Shown: positions 8,837-20,252 of the stretch, in pieces
Layout of the letters: each line of letters begins with the position of its first letter
Numbering within the stretch: position 1 is the stretch's first letter
From: an uncultured Rhodobacter sp.
GTDB lineage: Bacteria; Pseudomonadota; Alphaproteobacteria; Rhodobacterales; Rhodobacteraceae
Direction: 5' to 3'
Length of the DNA stretch: 64,000 bases
Assembly: GCA_945952585.1 (NCBI GenBank)
Contig: CAMFII010000006.1
Span: 1 to 64,000, forward strand
Program-made: the position numbers and the translations under genes
Notes under the pieces: generated by a model
Told to the model about the DNA's origin: nothing
The model's input: the letters and a program-made list of their open reading frames with translations, nothing else
The model's database searches: none

Positions 8837-9496
8837 GTGACGAATTCCCTTTTTCGAAGCCTTTGTTTTGCATTCTTGTTCCTTTGGCTCATCAGCGTAG
8901 GACAGGACATCATCGTCTGGATTTCACCGGATATCATCGGTCCTGTCAGAAAGGCCCGCTTCGACGTAAACTCTGAACGCTCCTTCTATACTTGGCTGTC
9001 GAGTTGCATGCTGTTCGTCGCTGCGATCCTCAGCTTCCTGCAAACCCAGTTGCATCAGGATGACCGCAAGATGCGAGTTTATTGGTGCGCCCTGGGGGTT
9101 ATCTTCGTCCTGTTGTCGGCCGATGAAGCCATGTCGTTCCACGAAAAGCTTGGCAAGTTCGTTCCGCATTCGCACAATACCGGCCTCTTGAACTACGCTT
9201 GGGTCATTCCCGGCCTGGCCTTTGTCCTTGTTGTCGGCCTGTCGTTTGTGCGCTTTCTGCTGAACCTCCCCACGCGGGAGCGGCTGCTCCTGATCTTCTC
9301 GGGTGCAATCTTCGTGTCGGGTGCGATCGGAATGGAGATGATTGCAGGGGATCTGGAGGATCACGGCATGCTGGATACCTTCACCTACCGGATCGCCTCC
9401 AACACGGAGGAAGCCCTGGAAGTGCTTGGCGTCCTGCTGTTCATTCGCGTTCTCCTGACGCGCCTTCAGCGTCGCACGGCCGGTCAATTCGCCTAG
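8837..9496 (+). CDS. Uncharacterised multi-pass membrane protein
   Basis: The 219 residues contain about six membrane spans: roughly 8-25, 50-68, 80-96, 118-138, 150-168 and 193-208. An acidic/histidine motif, LSADEAMSFHEKLG, follows the third span near residues 93-106. It resembles an S-x-D-E-x(4)-H-E signature I associate with a broad family of unassigned bacterial membrane proteins, possibly metal-binding. Function is unknown. The GTG at 8837 is preceded by AAAAGG. The gene stands alone with its own AT-rich upstream region (8745-8825). Confidence 0.7.
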   Translation: MTNSLFRSLCFAFLFLWLISVGQDIIVWISPDIIGPVRKARFDVNSERSFYTWLSSCMLFVAAILSFLQTQLHQDDRKMRVYWCALGVIFVLLSADEAMSFHEKLGKFVPHSHNTGLLNYAWVIPGLAFVLVVGLSFVRFLLNLPTRERLLLIFSGAIFVSGAIGMEMIAGDLEDHGMLDTFTYRIASNTEEALEVLGVLLFIRVLLTRLQRRTAGQFA

Positions 9497-9630
9497 CGAA
9501 CGTCGATGAATTTCCGGGCAACCGCCTGATTTTGCGCCCATCTCGCCCAGTAGACCCGGATAGGGCCGACTTGACGTGGCGGCACCAACCGAAGGCGCAG
9601 CCCGCAACGGCCATAGCTTTGCCGCCAAGG

Positions 9631-9659
9631 TTGACGCACCCGTTCCTGTTCGACATACC
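9631..9659 (+). promoter_or_regulatory. Candidate sigma-70 promoter for the TRAP genes
   Basis: TTGACG (9631-9636) and CATACC (9654-9659) are 17 bases apart, placing a start near 9666, about 45 bases before the dctQ-like ATG. A strong Shine-Dalgarno (GGGGAGGA) precedes that ATG. Confidence 0.5.
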
Positions 9660-9709
9660 GAAAGAAAATGACGCCTGCTTTCGGGGCGTGAACGATCAGG
9701 GGAGGAGCG

Positions 9710-10294
9710 ATGAACGTCCTTTTGGGACTGTCCCGGGCCATTGACCGGTTCAACGAGATTGTCGGCAAGGCCATGGGTTGGCTGATCCTGCTGGCTATCA
9801 TCATCAGCGCAACCAATGCGGTCGTCCGCAAGGTTTTCAGCACCTCGTCCAACGCCTGGCTCGAGGCACAGTGGTATCTGTTCGGCGCCGCCTTCCTGCT
9901 AGCCTCGGCCTATACCCTGAAGCAGAACGAACATATCCGTATCGACATCGTCTATGGCATGTGGTCGCGCCGGACCCAGCACTGGATCGACCTGTTCGGG
10001 CACGTCGTCTTCCTCATGCCTTTCTGCCTGCTGATGATCTATTACCTCACCCCTTGGGTGGCTTCGTCCTATCGGTCCGGCGAGGTTTCGACCAATGCCG
10101 GCGGCCTGACGATCTGGCCGGCCAAGGGACTGCTGCTGGTCGGCTTCGTGCTGCTGGCTCTTCAGGGCCTCTCCGAGATCATCAAGAAGATCGCGGTCAT
10201 GCGCGGTCTGATCCCCGATCCCACCCCCTTCGTTTCGGCGCATGAGGCAGCCGAACTGGAAGGCAAGGCGCTGGTCGAGGAGATCGCGAAATGA
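9710..10294 (+). CDS. TRAP transporter small permease (DctQ type)
   Basis: The 194-residue protein has the four membrane segments of DctQ subunits and the conserved stretch SNAWLEAQWYLFGAAFLLASAYTL near residues 44-67, whose W-x-E-x-Q-W residues are typical. It joins the large permease in the inner membrane to drive sodium-coupled uptake. The stop overlaps the start of the large permease (ATGATG at 10291). The binding protein is encoded convergently at 12211-13317. Confidence 0.9.
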   Translation: MNVLLGLSRAIDRFNEIVGKAMGWLILLAIIISATNAVVRKVFSTSSNAWLEAQWYLFGAAFLLASAYTLKQNEHIRIDIVYGMWSRRTQHWIDLFGHVVFLMPFCLLMIYYLTPWVASSYRSGEVSTNAGGLTIWPAKGLLLVGFVLLALQGLSEIIKKIAVMRGLIPDPTPFVSAHEAAELEGKALVEEIAK

Positions 10295-12114
10295 TGGAAT
10301 TCATCGCGCTGAACATGGCGCCGATCATGTTCGCCTCGCTGGTGATCTTCCTGCTGCTCGGCTACCCGGTGGCATTTTCGCTGGCTGCGAACGGCTTGCT
10401 GTTCTTCATCATCGGGGTCGAGCTTGCGCCCCTGTCCGGCGGGTCGATCACCCTTGACTGGCCGCTTTTGAACACGCTTCCCAGCCGGTTCTGGGGGGTA
10501 CTGTCGAACGAGACGCTGCTGGCCATTCCTTTCTTCACCTTCATGGGGATCGTCCTTGAACGATCCGGCATGGCCGAGGACCTGCTTGATACCATCGGGC
10601 AACTCTTCGGACCGGTGCGCGGTGGCCTTGCCTACGCGGTCATCATCGTCGGCGCGCTGCTGGCGGCGACGACCGGCGTGGTGGCCGCGAGCGTGATCGC
10701 GATGGGCCTGATCTCGCTGCCGATCATGCTGCGCTACGGCTATGACCGGCGCGTGGCCTCGGGCGTGATCGCGGCTTCGGGCACCCTCGCGCAGATCATC
10801 CCGCCGTCGCTCGTGCTGATCGTGCTGGCCGACCAGTTGGGCCGGTCGGTGGGCGACATGTACACGGCGGCAATGATACCGGGTCTCGTCCTGACCGGGC
10901 TCTACATGGTCTATATCTTCCTGACCTCGATCTTCCGCCCATCCTATGTGCCGGCCCTGCCGCCCGAGGCGCGGACGCTCGGGTCGGGCGTGGCATCGCT
11001 CGTGGTGGCGATCCTGTTCTGCGTCGCGGTCAGCTACGCCGCGCACAAGATGCTTTACGCCAACTACGGCCCCGACGCCGATATCCTAGGCGCGACAATC
11101 GGGGTGGCGATCATCTATGTCGTGGCGCTGCTGGACAAGACGCTGAAGCTTGGCCTGATGTCGCGCCTCGCGCAGCAGGTCATCATCGTGCTGATCCCGC
11201 CGCTGGCGCTGATCTTCCTGGTTCTCGGCACCATCTTCCTCGGCATCGCCACGCCGACCGAGGGCGGCGCGATGGGGGCCGTTGGCGCATTGATCCTCGC
11301 GGCGCTGAAGGGGCGGCTGAACCTTGGCGTCGTCACCCAGGCGCTGGCGGCGACGACGCGGCTTTCGGCCTTCGTCATGTTCATCCTGCTGGGTGCGCGG
11401 GTCTTCTCGCTGACCTTCTACGGCGTGAACGGGCATCTCTGGGTCGAACACCTGCTGGTGTCCCTGCCCGGCGGCGAGATCGGCTTTCTTATCGTCGTGT
11501 CGCTCCTGGTGTTCTTTCTGGCCTTCTTCCTCGACTTCTTCGAGCTGGCCTTCATCATCGTGCCTCTGCTTGCCCCTGCGGCCGAGCGGCTGGGGATCGA
11601 CCTGGTCTGGTTCGGGGTGATCCTGGGCGTGAACATGCAGACCTCGTTCATGCACCCGCCCTTCGGCTTCGCGCTGTTCTACCTGCGCTCGGTCGCGCCG
11701 CGGTCGTCCTTCATCGACAAGGTGACGGGCAAGCGGACCGACGGGGTGACGACTGGGCAGATCTACTGGGGGGCAGTGCCGTTCGTCATCATCCAGATCA
11801 TCATGGTCGGCCTGGTGATCGCCTTCCCGCAGATGGTGATGCACTACAAGGGCAAGCCGGTCGACACGTCGAACGTGACGATCACCCTGCCGCAGATGCC
11901 GACGCTTGGCGGCGGTCTTGGCCAGCCCGGGGCCTTGCAACCCGGTGGTCTCGGCCAACCCGGGGCGCTGCAGCCCGGCGGCCTTGGTCAGCCCGGCGCG
12001 TTGCAACCCGGTGGGCTGGGCCAGCCTCCGGGCCTTCAGCCGGGCGCAGTCCAGCCGGGCCAGCTTGGCCAACCTCCGGCGGCCCTGCAGCCCGGAGCGT
12101 CATCGACCCCTTGA
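10291..12114 (+). CDS. TRAP transporter large permease (DctM type) with repetitive Gly/Gln/Pro tail
   Basis: Residues 1 to about 530 form the DctM domain with around a dozen membrane spans, the AIPFFTFMG and ASGTLAQIIPPS segments and NMQTSFMHPPFGFALFYL near the end. This subunit forms the sodium-driven transport path. Residues from about 541 to 607 are an unusual extension: three nearly exact copies of an 11-residue unit (GGLGQPGALQP) followed by degenerate copies, from a 33-base tandem repeat. The tail follows the last membrane segment, so it should protrude into one compartment as a flexible low-complexity arm. The gene overlaps dctQ and ends before a strong terminator. Confidence 0.92.
   Translation: MMEFIALNMAPIMFASLVIFLLLGYPVAFSLAANGLLFFIIGVELAPLSGGSITLDWPLLNTLPSRFWGVLSNETLLAIPFFTFMGIVLERSGMAEDLLDTIGQLFGPVRGGLAYAVIIVGALLAATTGVVAASVIAMGLISLPIMLRYGYDRRVASGVIAASGTLAQIIPPSLVLIVLADQLGRSVGDMYTAAMIPGLVLTGLYMVYIFLTSIFRPSYVPALPPEARTLGSGVASLVVAILFCVAVSYAAHKMLYANYGPDADILGATIGVAIIYVVALLDKTLKLGLMSRLAQQVIIVLIPPLALIFLVLGTIFLGIATPTEGGAMGAVGALILAALKGRLNLGVVTQALAATTRLSAFVMFILLGARVFSLTFYGVNGHLWVEHLLVSLPGGEIGFLIVVSLLVFFLAFFLDFFELAFIIVPLLAPAAERLGIDLVWFGVILGVNMQTSFMHPPFGFALFYLRSVAPRSSFIDKVTGKRTDGVTTGQIYWGAVPFVIIQIIMVGLVIAFPQMVMHYKGKPVDTSNVTITLPQMPTLGGGLGQPGALQPGGLGQPGALQPGGLGQPGALQPGGLGQPPGLQPGAVQPGQLGQPPAALQPGASSTP
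11911..12099 (+). repeat. 33-base coding minisatellite in the dctM-like gene
   Basis: About five and a half tandem units of 33 bases encode GGLGQPGALQP. The first three are nearly identical, the later ones diverge (GGLGQPPGLQP, GAVQP, GQLGQPPAALQP). The in-frame period means copy-number changes would lengthen or shorten the protein tail without frameshift. Confidence 0.85.
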
Positions 12115-12156
12115 CGGAGGCGCGGATCGCGCCCCTTCTTCCTCGCCGACAGCAAA

Positions 12157-12186
12157 AAAACCCCGGAGCCAGCGCTCCGGGGTTTT
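12157..12186. terminator. Bidirectional intrinsic terminator between dctM-like and dctP-like genes
   Basis: CCCCGGAGC (12161-12169) pairs with GCTCCGGGG (12174-12182) around a four-base loop. The stem is flanked by a run of seven A on the left and TTTT on the right, so it can end transcription from both converging genes. Confidence 0.9.
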
Positions 12187-12210
12187 CCTTTTTCGGCCCG
12201 GGATCCGGGA

Positions 12211-14550
<2,340 letters not shown>

Positions 14551-14619
14551 GGAATCCAGGGCTTTTCGTAGCGTCCCGTCTGAACCTGGTCCACGGTCAG
14601 GATCGCTTGGGGAGGAAAC

Positions 14620-15723
14620 ATGAAAAACAAACGGGTGGCGTTCGGCGCCACAGCGGCAGCGTTCACTTTGCCCGCAATCGCCATGGCAGGCGGTGTCGAC
14701 CGCTCACCGCAATCGGCCTTCTTGCTGTATGAAGGCAAGAACTACGCTGAATTCACGCTTGGCAACCTGAATCCCGACGTGTCCGGCGTCGCGTCACCGT
14801 TGCTTGGCGGCAGGTCTTCGGGCGAAGTCCTGACCAATTACACCCTGGTCAATTCGGGTGTAAACTGGGTCATCAACGACAACCTGAACCTGGCCTTCAT
14901 CATCGACAAGCCCTTCGGTGCGAATGTCGATTACCCGCTCGGCACCGGCTACTTCGCCCAAGGCACGCTGGCGGAACTCGACACGGTTTCGTACACCGCG
15001 CTGGCCCGCTACAAGTTCGCCTCGCAGTTCAGCATTTTCGGCGGTCTGCGCTACCAGACGCTGAAGGCGAATGCGACCATCCCCTTCGTCCGGGGTTACA
15101 ACATCGACGCGCCGGAAGAAGGCGCCTGGGGCTATGTGCTTGGTATCGGCTGGGAAAAACCCGAGATCGCGGCCAAGGTGGCGCTGACCTACAACTCGGC
15201 CATCGACTATGACCTGACCACGAACGAGTCCTCGGCGCTCGGCACCCTGAGCAGCAGCGCACCGGTCAAGACTCCCCAGTCGGTCAACCTCGAGTTCCAG
15301 ACCGGCATCGCCACCAACACGCTGCTGTTCGGTTCGGTGCGGTGGGTGGACTGGGAACAGTTCGGCATCGACCCGGCAATGTATGGCGCGATGACGGGGC
15401 AGCCGCTGGTGTCCTACAATGGTCCGACGACGACCTACACCATCGGTCTTGGCTACAAGTTCAACGACAAATGGTCGGGGGCAATCAGCTACGCCTATGA
15501 CACCCCGCTGGACGGCTACACTTCGAACCTGAACCCGGTCAACGGCTACAATTCGATCGGTGCGGCGGCGACCTATACGTGGAACCAGCTCAAGATCACG
15601 GCCGCCATCCGCTATTATGATGTCGGGGATGCCGAGACTGCGGCGGGCAAGATCGCCCCTGCCGGCATCTTCACTGGCAACAGCGCCATCGGCGCGGCCG
15701 TCCGGATCGGCTATTACTTCTGA
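14620..15723 (+). CDS. Outer membrane protein, OmpP1/FadL/TodX family
   Basis: The 367-residue protein has a Sec signal (to AMAGGVDRS, cleavage about residue 23-24), then alternating beta strands ending IGAAVRIGYYF, whose terminal Phe is the outer-membrane insertion signal. The body fits the FadL/OmpP1 barrel, with NYTLVNSGVNWVINDNLNLAFI early and AISYAYDTPLDGY late. FadL proteins pass long-chain fatty acids or other hydrophobic compounds across the outer membrane. GGGGAGGA precedes the ATG. A GC hairpin follows the stop (15729-15757). Confidence 0.85.
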   Translation: MKNKRVAFGATAAAFTLPAIAMAGGVDRSPQSAFLLYEGKNYAEFTLGNLNPDVSGVASPLLGGRSSGEVLTNYTLVNSGVNWVINDNLNLAFIIDKPFGANVDYPLGTGYFAQGTLAELDTVSYTALARYKFASQFSIFGGLRYQTLKANATIPFVRGYNIDAPEEGAWGYVLGIGWEKPEIAAKVALTYNSAIDYDLTTNESSALGTLSSSAPVKTPQSVNLEFQTGIATNTLLFGSVRWVDWEQFGIDPAMYGAMTGQPLVSYNGPTTTYTIGLGYKFNDKWSGAISYAYDTPLDGYTSNLNPVNGYNSIGAAATYTWNQLKITAAIRYYDVGDAETAAGKIAPAGIFTGNSAIGAAVRIGYYF

Positions 15724-15728
15724 TCCCA

Positions 15729-15757
15729 TGGGTTCCGCCTGTCTGCCGGGCGGAACC
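15729..15757 (+). terminator. Hairpin after the FadL-like gene
   Basis: GGGTTCCGCC (15729-15738) pairs with GGCGGAACCC (about 15748-15757). Only a short T-poor tail follows, so it may slow rather than fully end transcription. Confidence 0.5.
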
Positions 15758-15805
15758 CGCAGTTTCCGGGTCGCGACACCTGTCCTGCGCTGCTAGATCA
15801 GTTGC

Positions 15806-16735
15806 ATGACACCTCAGAAGCATATCAGCGCCCGCGCCTGGGGCGAACTCCTTCTCCTCGCGATGATCTGGGGCGGGTCCTTCATCGCCAACCGCCTTGC
15901 CATCAACGAGATCGGCGTCCTGGGGACCGTGGCCTTCCGCGTGTGCGGGGCCTGCCTGCTCCTCTGGATGTATGTCGCGCTGCGGGGCCTCCCCGTGCCG
16001 CGGTCGCCGCGCATCTGGGGCGCGTTCCTGGTCATGGGGGCGCTGAACAATGCCATCCCCTTCTCGCTCATCACCTGGGCGCAGCTGACCGTCCCCTCGG
16101 GGCTGGCGGCGATCCTCAACGCTTCGACCGCGCTGATGGGGGTCGTGGTCGCGTCGATCGTGTTCCGGGACGAGCGGCTGACTGGGCGGCGGCTGGGGGG
16201 CGTGCTGCTCGGCCTTTCGGGGGTGACGGTCGTGATCGGGCTGCAGGCGCTGACCGCGCTCGACCTGACCTCGCTCGCGCAGGTCACGCTGCTGGTCGCC
16301 GCGCTCTCTTATGCCTGTGCTGCGGTTTGGGGGCGGCTGAACCTGTCGGGCCTGCCGCCGCAGGTGGCGGCGGCCGGGATGCTGACCGGTTCGACGCTGC
16401 TGATGGTTCCGGCCGCGCTGGCGGTCGAGGGCTTGCCCCCGGCCCCGGCCGCCGGCACCTGGCTGGCGCTGGCCTACCTTGCCGTGGTGTCCACCGCCGG
16501 GGCCTACCTTCTCTACTATCGCGTCCTTGCCCTTGCCGGGGCCGGGAACCTGAGCCTTGTCACACTGCTGACCGCCCCCTTCGCGGTGATCCTTGGCGCG
16601 GTCGTCCTGGGCGAAAGCCTGCCGCTCCGCGACTACCTCGGCTTTGCCCTGATCGCGGCGGGGCTGGTGGCCATCGACGGGCGCATCCTGCAACTGGCGA
16701 AGATTCCGCGTGAAATCCGGCCGCCGGTTCGCTAG
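15806..16735 (+). CDS. DMT superfamily (EamA) transporter
   Basis: The 309-residue inner membrane protein has ten helices in two EamA units. LAMIWGGSFIANRLAI at the N-terminus, the NNAIPFSLITWAQ segment and LGEXLPLRDYLGFALI-type ending are characteristic (X is Ser here). It is likely a metabolite exporter of unknown substrate. The ATP-binding gene follows 27 bases later, so it may lead the ATPase-metA-hydrolase operon. It is not closely similar to the DMT protein at 13633-14514, so they look like distant relatives rather than a recent duplication. Confidence 0.85.
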   Translation: MTPQKHISARAWGELLLLAMIWGGSFIANRLAINEIGVLGTVAFRVCGACLLLWMYVALRGLPVPRSPRIWGAFLVMGALNNAIPFSLITWAQLTVPSGLAAILNASTALMGVVVASIVFRDERLTGRRLGGVLLGLSGVTVVIGLQALTALDLTSLAQVTLLVAALSYACAAVWGRLNLSGLPPQVAAAGMLTGSTLLMVPAALAVEGLPPAPAAGTWLALAYLAVVSTAGAYLLYYRVLALAGAGNLSLVTLLTAPFAVILGAVVLGESLPLRDYLGFALIAAGLVAIDGRILQLAKIPREIRPPVR

Positions 16736-16762
16736 GACACGGGCGGAACCGGAGAGGCAGGC

Positions 16763-17632
16763 ATGATCTACCAGACGGCGGCAGAGTGGCGCGCGGCGGG
16801 CGCGAAGCGCGTGCTGATGTTCGGCATGTCGGGGTTGGGCAAGACCTACCTCGCCAACATGCTGCGCGATCAGGCGCACTGGTTCCACTATTCGATCGAT
16901 TACCGCATCGGCACCCGCTACATGGGCGAGTTCATCGCTGACAACTTCAAGCGCGAGGCGATGAAGGTGCCGCTGCTGCGCGAGCTGCTGATGACGGACT
17001 CGGTCTACATCGCGTCCAACATCACCTTCGACAACCTCGCCCCGCTGTCGACCTATCTCGGCAAGCCTGGCGATCCGGCCAAGGGCGGCGTCCCGTTCGA
17101 GGAATACTGCCGCCGGCAGGAACAGCACAGGGTGGCCGAGATCGCGGCGCTTCTCGACACGCCGCGCTTCATCGCGCGGGCCAAGGACCTCTACGGCTAC
17201 GACAACTTCGTCTGCGATTCCGGCGGGTCGATCTGCGAAGTGGTGGATGCCGACAATCCGGCCGACCCGGTGATGAAAGTCCTGTCCGAGAACCTGCTGA
17301 TGGTCTGGCTCAAGGGCTCGGAGGCGCATCGGGCCGAGTTGATCCGTCGCTTTGACCGGGCGCCGAAGCCCATCTACTACCAGCCCGAATTCCTGCGCGA
17401 GGTCTGGGACAACTATCTGATGGAACAGGGACTTCCGGCCGATCGCGTTGATCCTGACGCCTTCCTGCGCCATGCCTATGCCCGCCTTCTCGACCATCGC
17501 CAGCCCCGCTATGCCGCGATGGCCAAGTGGGGCGTCACCGTCACCGCCGAAGAGGTGGCAAGCGTCCGCGACGCCGCCGGCTTCACCGACCTCATCGCCC
17601 ATGCCCTTGAGCGGCGCGGCGAACCCGCCTAA
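16763..17632 (+). CDS. P-loop ATPase of unknown function, upstream of metA
   Basis: The 289-residue soluble protein has Walker A GMSGLGKTYL at about residues 22-31 and then HWFHYSIDYRIGTRYMGEFI. An internal FVCDSGGSICEVVD (about 152-165) could be the Walker B/sensor region. It looks like a small kinase-type P-loop protein, and I have a memory of it beside metA in Rhodobacteraceae, but no activity is known to me. It is 27 bases from metA, so co-transcription is likely. Methionine synthesis may be linked, but that is only context. Confidence 0.7.
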   Translation: MIYQTAAEWRAAGAKRVLMFGMSGLGKTYLANMLRDQAHWFHYSIDYRIGTRYMGEFIADNFKREAMKVPLLRELLMTDSVYIASNITFDNLAPLSTYLGKPGDPAKGGVPFEEYCRRQEQHRVAEIAALLDTPRFIARAKDLYGYDNFVCDSGGSICEVVDADNPADPVMKVLSENLLMVWLKGSEAHRAELIRRFDRAPKPIYYQPEFLREVWDNYLMEQGLPADRVDPDAFLRHAYARLLDHRQPRYAAMAKWGVTVTAEEVASVRDAAGFTDLIAHALERRGEPA

Positions 17633-17659
17633 GTAACCGGCTTTCCCAGGAGAGGACCA

Positions 17660-18577
17660 ATGCCGATCACCCTGCCCCAGACCCTTCCCGCCTTCGACGT
17701 TCTGCGGAACGAGGGCGTGATGGTCATGACGCCCGAACGGGCGGCGCGGCAGGACATCCGGCCGCTGAAGATCGCGCTCCTGAACCTCATGCCGAAGAAG
17801 ATCCAGACCGAGAACCAGTTCGCGCGTCTGATCGGGGCGACGCCGCTGCAGATCGACTTCCACCTGATCCGCATGACCGAACACGAGACGAAGAATACCG
17901 CCGCCGAACACATGGCGACCTTCTACCACCCCTTCCAGGAGGTGAAGGACCAGAAGTTCGACGGCCTCATCATCACCGGCGCGCCGATCGAGCATCTGGA
18001 ATTCGAGCAGGTCACCTACTGGGACGAGCTGCAGGAGGTGATGAACTGGACCCAGACCAACGTCCAATCCACCTTCGGCGTCTGCTGGGGCGGGATGGCG
18101 ATGATCAACCATTTCCACGGCGTGCAGAAGCACATGCTGAAACACAAGGCCTTCGGCTGCTTCCGCCACCAGAGCATCGTGCCGAACTCGCCCTACCTGC
18201 GCGGTTTCGCGGACGAGTTCGTGATCCCGGTCAGTCGCTGGACCGAGATGAAGCAGGACGAGATCGACCGCGCCGCGGGTCTGGTGACACTGCTCGGTTC
18301 GGACGAGGTCGGGCCCTGCCTGGTCGAGGATGAAGCACATCGCGCGCTCTACATCTTCAACCACTTCGAATACGACAGCGACACGCTGAAGCAGGAATAC
18401 GATCGCGACGTGGCGAACGGCACGCCCATCAACGTGCCGGCGAACTACTATCCCGATGACAATCCCGCGAAGCCGCCCTTGAACCGCTGGCGCAGCCACG
18501 CACATCTGCTCTACGGCAACTGGATCAACGAGATCTACCAGACCACGCCTTACGAGCTGGATGCGATTGGGACCTGA
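17660..18577 (+). CDS. metA: Homoserine O-acyltransferase MetA, predicted acetyl-CoA user
   Basis: The 305-residue enzyme activates homoserine in the first dedicated step of methionine synthesis. Motifs include [16 protein letters not shown], the catalytic Cys in [14 protein letters not shown] (about residue 142), and the His and Glu of the catalytic triad in HFEY (His of IFNHFEYD about 235-237). The residue that sets acyl-CoA choice in MetA proteins follows GAPI (about position 111) and is Glu here. Glu predicts O-acetylation, while Gly (as in the Escherichia coli enzyme) gives succinylation. GGAGAGG precedes the ATG. No SAM riboswitch could be seen in the short gap before it. Confidence 0.93.
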   Translation: MPITLPQTLPAFDVLRNEGVMVMTPERAARQDIRPLKIALLNLMPKKIQTENQFARLIGATPLQIDFHLIRMTEHETKNTAAEHMATFYHPFQEVKDQKFDGLIITGAPIEHLEFEQVTYWDELQEVMNWTQTNVQSTFGVCWGGMAMINHFHGVQKHMLKHKAFGCFRHQSIVPNSPYLRGFADEFVIPVSRWTEMKQDEIDRAAGLVTLLGSDEVGPCLVEDEAHRALYIFNHFEYDSDTLKQEYDRDVANGTPINVPANYYPDDNPAKPPLNRWRSHAHLLYGNWINEIYQTTPYELDAIGT

Positions 18578-19532
18578 ACTCATACTGGCCGGCGCCCTTG
18601 TGGGCGCGGCCGCCCTGCTGATCCATCGCCGCGCGCTCCGGCGCGAGCGTCAGGCCGAGCGGGCCTTTCCCCCGACCGGGCAGCTGATCGGCCCCCCCGG
18701 ACAGCGCATCCACGCCCATGTCGAGGGCACGGGTCGCGACGTCGTGCTGATCCACGGGGCAAGCGGCAATACCCGCGACTTCACCCATGGCCTTGTCGGC
18801 CGTCTGGCAGGTGAGTTCCGCGTGACGGCCTTCGATCGGCCGGGCCTTGGCTGGTCGGACGACCTTGGGCCCGAGGGCGGCAGCCCCGCGGCGCAGGCCC
18901 GTGCCCTGCGCGCAGCGGCGCGCGAGCTTGGTCTGGTACGCCCGATCGTGGTTGGCCACAGCTATGGCGGGGCCGTCGCGATGGCTTGGGCGCTTGACGA
19001 CCCGGACTCTGTCGATGCGGTCGTGCTTCTGGGCGGCGCAACGATGCCCTGGCCGGGCGGTCTCGGCCTCTGGTATGCGCTGACTTCGTCGCGGCTTGGC
19101 CGGGCGCTGATCGTTCCGCTCGTCACCGCCTTCGCACCAAGGCGGAAGATCGACGAGGCGATGCGCGTGGTGTTCGAGCCCGATCCGGTGCCCGCGGATT
19201 ACGGGCGGAACTTCGCCGCCGGCCTGACGCTTCGCCGCAAGGTGCTGTCCGAAAATGCCCGGCAGGTGAACGAACTCCGCCCGCATGTCGTGGACATGTC
19301 GGCCCGCTACGGCAGCCTCAACTTGCCGGTCGAGATCGTGCATGGCACCGCCGACACCATCGTGCCGGCCGAGATCCATGCCCTGCCCCTTGCCCGCCTT
19401 CTGCCGGGCGCCGTCCTGACCCTGATCGAGGGCGTCGGCCATATGCCCCACCATGCCGCGCCCGATGATGTCGTTGCTGCGATCCATCGCGCGGCCGAGC
19501 GCGCGGACTCGCAGCGGCAAACACGGACTTGA
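18561..19532 (+). CDS. Alpha/beta hydrolase
   Basis: The 323-residue hydrolase has an N-terminal hydrophobic anchor (about 4-22) and then the canonical fold: VLIHGASGN (oxyanion loop, about 60-68), [10 protein letters not shown], nucleophile elbow VGHSYGG (about 132-138), an acid in HGTADTIVP and the histidine in GVGHMPHH. It is a serine hydrolase of unknown substrate, probably attached to the membrane. The gene starts inside the last 17 bases of metA, so translation is coupled to it. Confidence 0.88.
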   Translation: MRLGPELILAGALVGAAALLIHRRALRRERQAERAFPPTGQLIGPPGQRIHAHVEGTGRDVVLIHGASGNTRDFTHGLVGRLAGEFRVTAFDRPGLGWSDDLGPEGGSPAAQARALRAAARELGLVRPIVVGHSYGGAVAMAWALDDPDSVDAVVLLGGATMPWPGGLGLWYALTSSRLGRALIVPLVTAFAPRRKIDEAMRVVFEPDPVPADYGRNFAAGLTLRRKVLSENARQVNELRPHVVDMSARYGSLNLPVEIVHGTADTIVPAEIHALPLARLLPGAVLTLIEGVGHMPHHAAPDDVVAAIHRAAERADSQRQTRT

Positions 19533-19550
19533 TGTCACTACAAATGACAT
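19532..19550 (+). promoter_or_regulatory. Palindrome in the promoter region of the TetR-cupin operon
   Basis: ATGTCA (19532-19537) and TGACAT (19545-19550) form an inverted repeat with a 7-base centre, and a related GTGTCACGAAATGA occurs about 19585. This suits autoregulation by the TetR protein encoded at 19614. Confidence 0.45.
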
Positions 19551-19613
19551 GAATTGACGAAGCCGGATTTTCATGGCACATACAGTGTCACGAAATGAAG
19601 AGCTGAGTCGCCC

Positions 19614-20252
19614 ATGTCCACACAGTCCCGAAGCTATCGCTCGCCCCTGCGGGAAGAGCAGGCGCAACAGACCAGAGAGCGCATCCTGGCTGCCCTCGGC
19701 GCGCTGATGCAGGAGGTCGAGGATGGCGACGACATCTCGATGGACGCCATCGCCGCGGCGGCCGGGGTCGAGCGCCGCACCGTCTTTCGCCACTTTGCCA
19801 CGCGCGACGCCCTGTACCTTGCCTTCTTCGCCTGGCTGAACGCCCGCCTCGGCGTCGTGTCCGCGCCACAGACGCCCGCGGGAATGCAGGACGCGATCCG
19901 TGATGGCTTCGACAGCTTCGACGATCAGGCCGCGGCAATCCGGGCGGCGATCCACAGCAAGCCCGGACGCGAGATGCGTGCCGCGACCATTCCTGCCCGG
20001 CGCGAGGCCTTCGCCCGCTGCCTGGCCCCGGCCACTGCCGGCCTGCCCCCCGGGAAACGGGCACAGGTCGAGGCGCTGGCCCACCTGCTTTACAGCGCTC
20101 CCGCCTGGGAAGTGCTGAAGGAATACGGCGGTCTCACTGGTCCCCAGGCCGGTGAGGCAGCTGCCTGGGCGCTGGAGCTGATCCTGTCCGCGATCAGCCC
20201 CGGCGGAACCGCAAGCGCGGATACTCAAACCCCAAAGGACCGAAAGAAATGA
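19614..20252 (+). CDS. TetR/AcrR family transcriptional regulator
   Basis: The 212-residue protein has the N-terminal helix-turn-helix (QAQQTRERILAALGALMQE, then MDAIAAAAGVERRTVFRHFATRDALYLAFF, about residues 15-72) and a divergent ligand-binding C-terminal domain. It overlaps the cupin gene by four bases (ATGA at 20249), so the cupin is its likely co-regulated partner. An inverted repeat lies just upstream. Ligand unknown. Confidence 0.9.
   Translation: MSTQSRSYRSPLREEQAQQTRERILAALGALMQEVEDGDDISMDAIAAAAGVERRTVFRHFATRDALYLAFFAWLNARLGVVSAPQTPAGMQDAIRDGFDSFDDQAAAIRAAIHSKPGREMRAATIPARREAFARCLAPATAGLPPGKRAQVEALAHLLYSAPAWEVLKEYGGLTGPQAGEAAAWALELILSAISPGGTASADTQTPKDRKK

Noticed and set aside
17633-17660. 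SAM riboswitch before metA
   Set aside because: Only 27 bases separate metA from the upstream ATPase gene, too short for a riboswitch.
15671-18583. Minus-strand open frame of about 970 codons
   Set aside because: It is antisense to FadL, DMT, ATPase and metA genes and has no family-like motifs.
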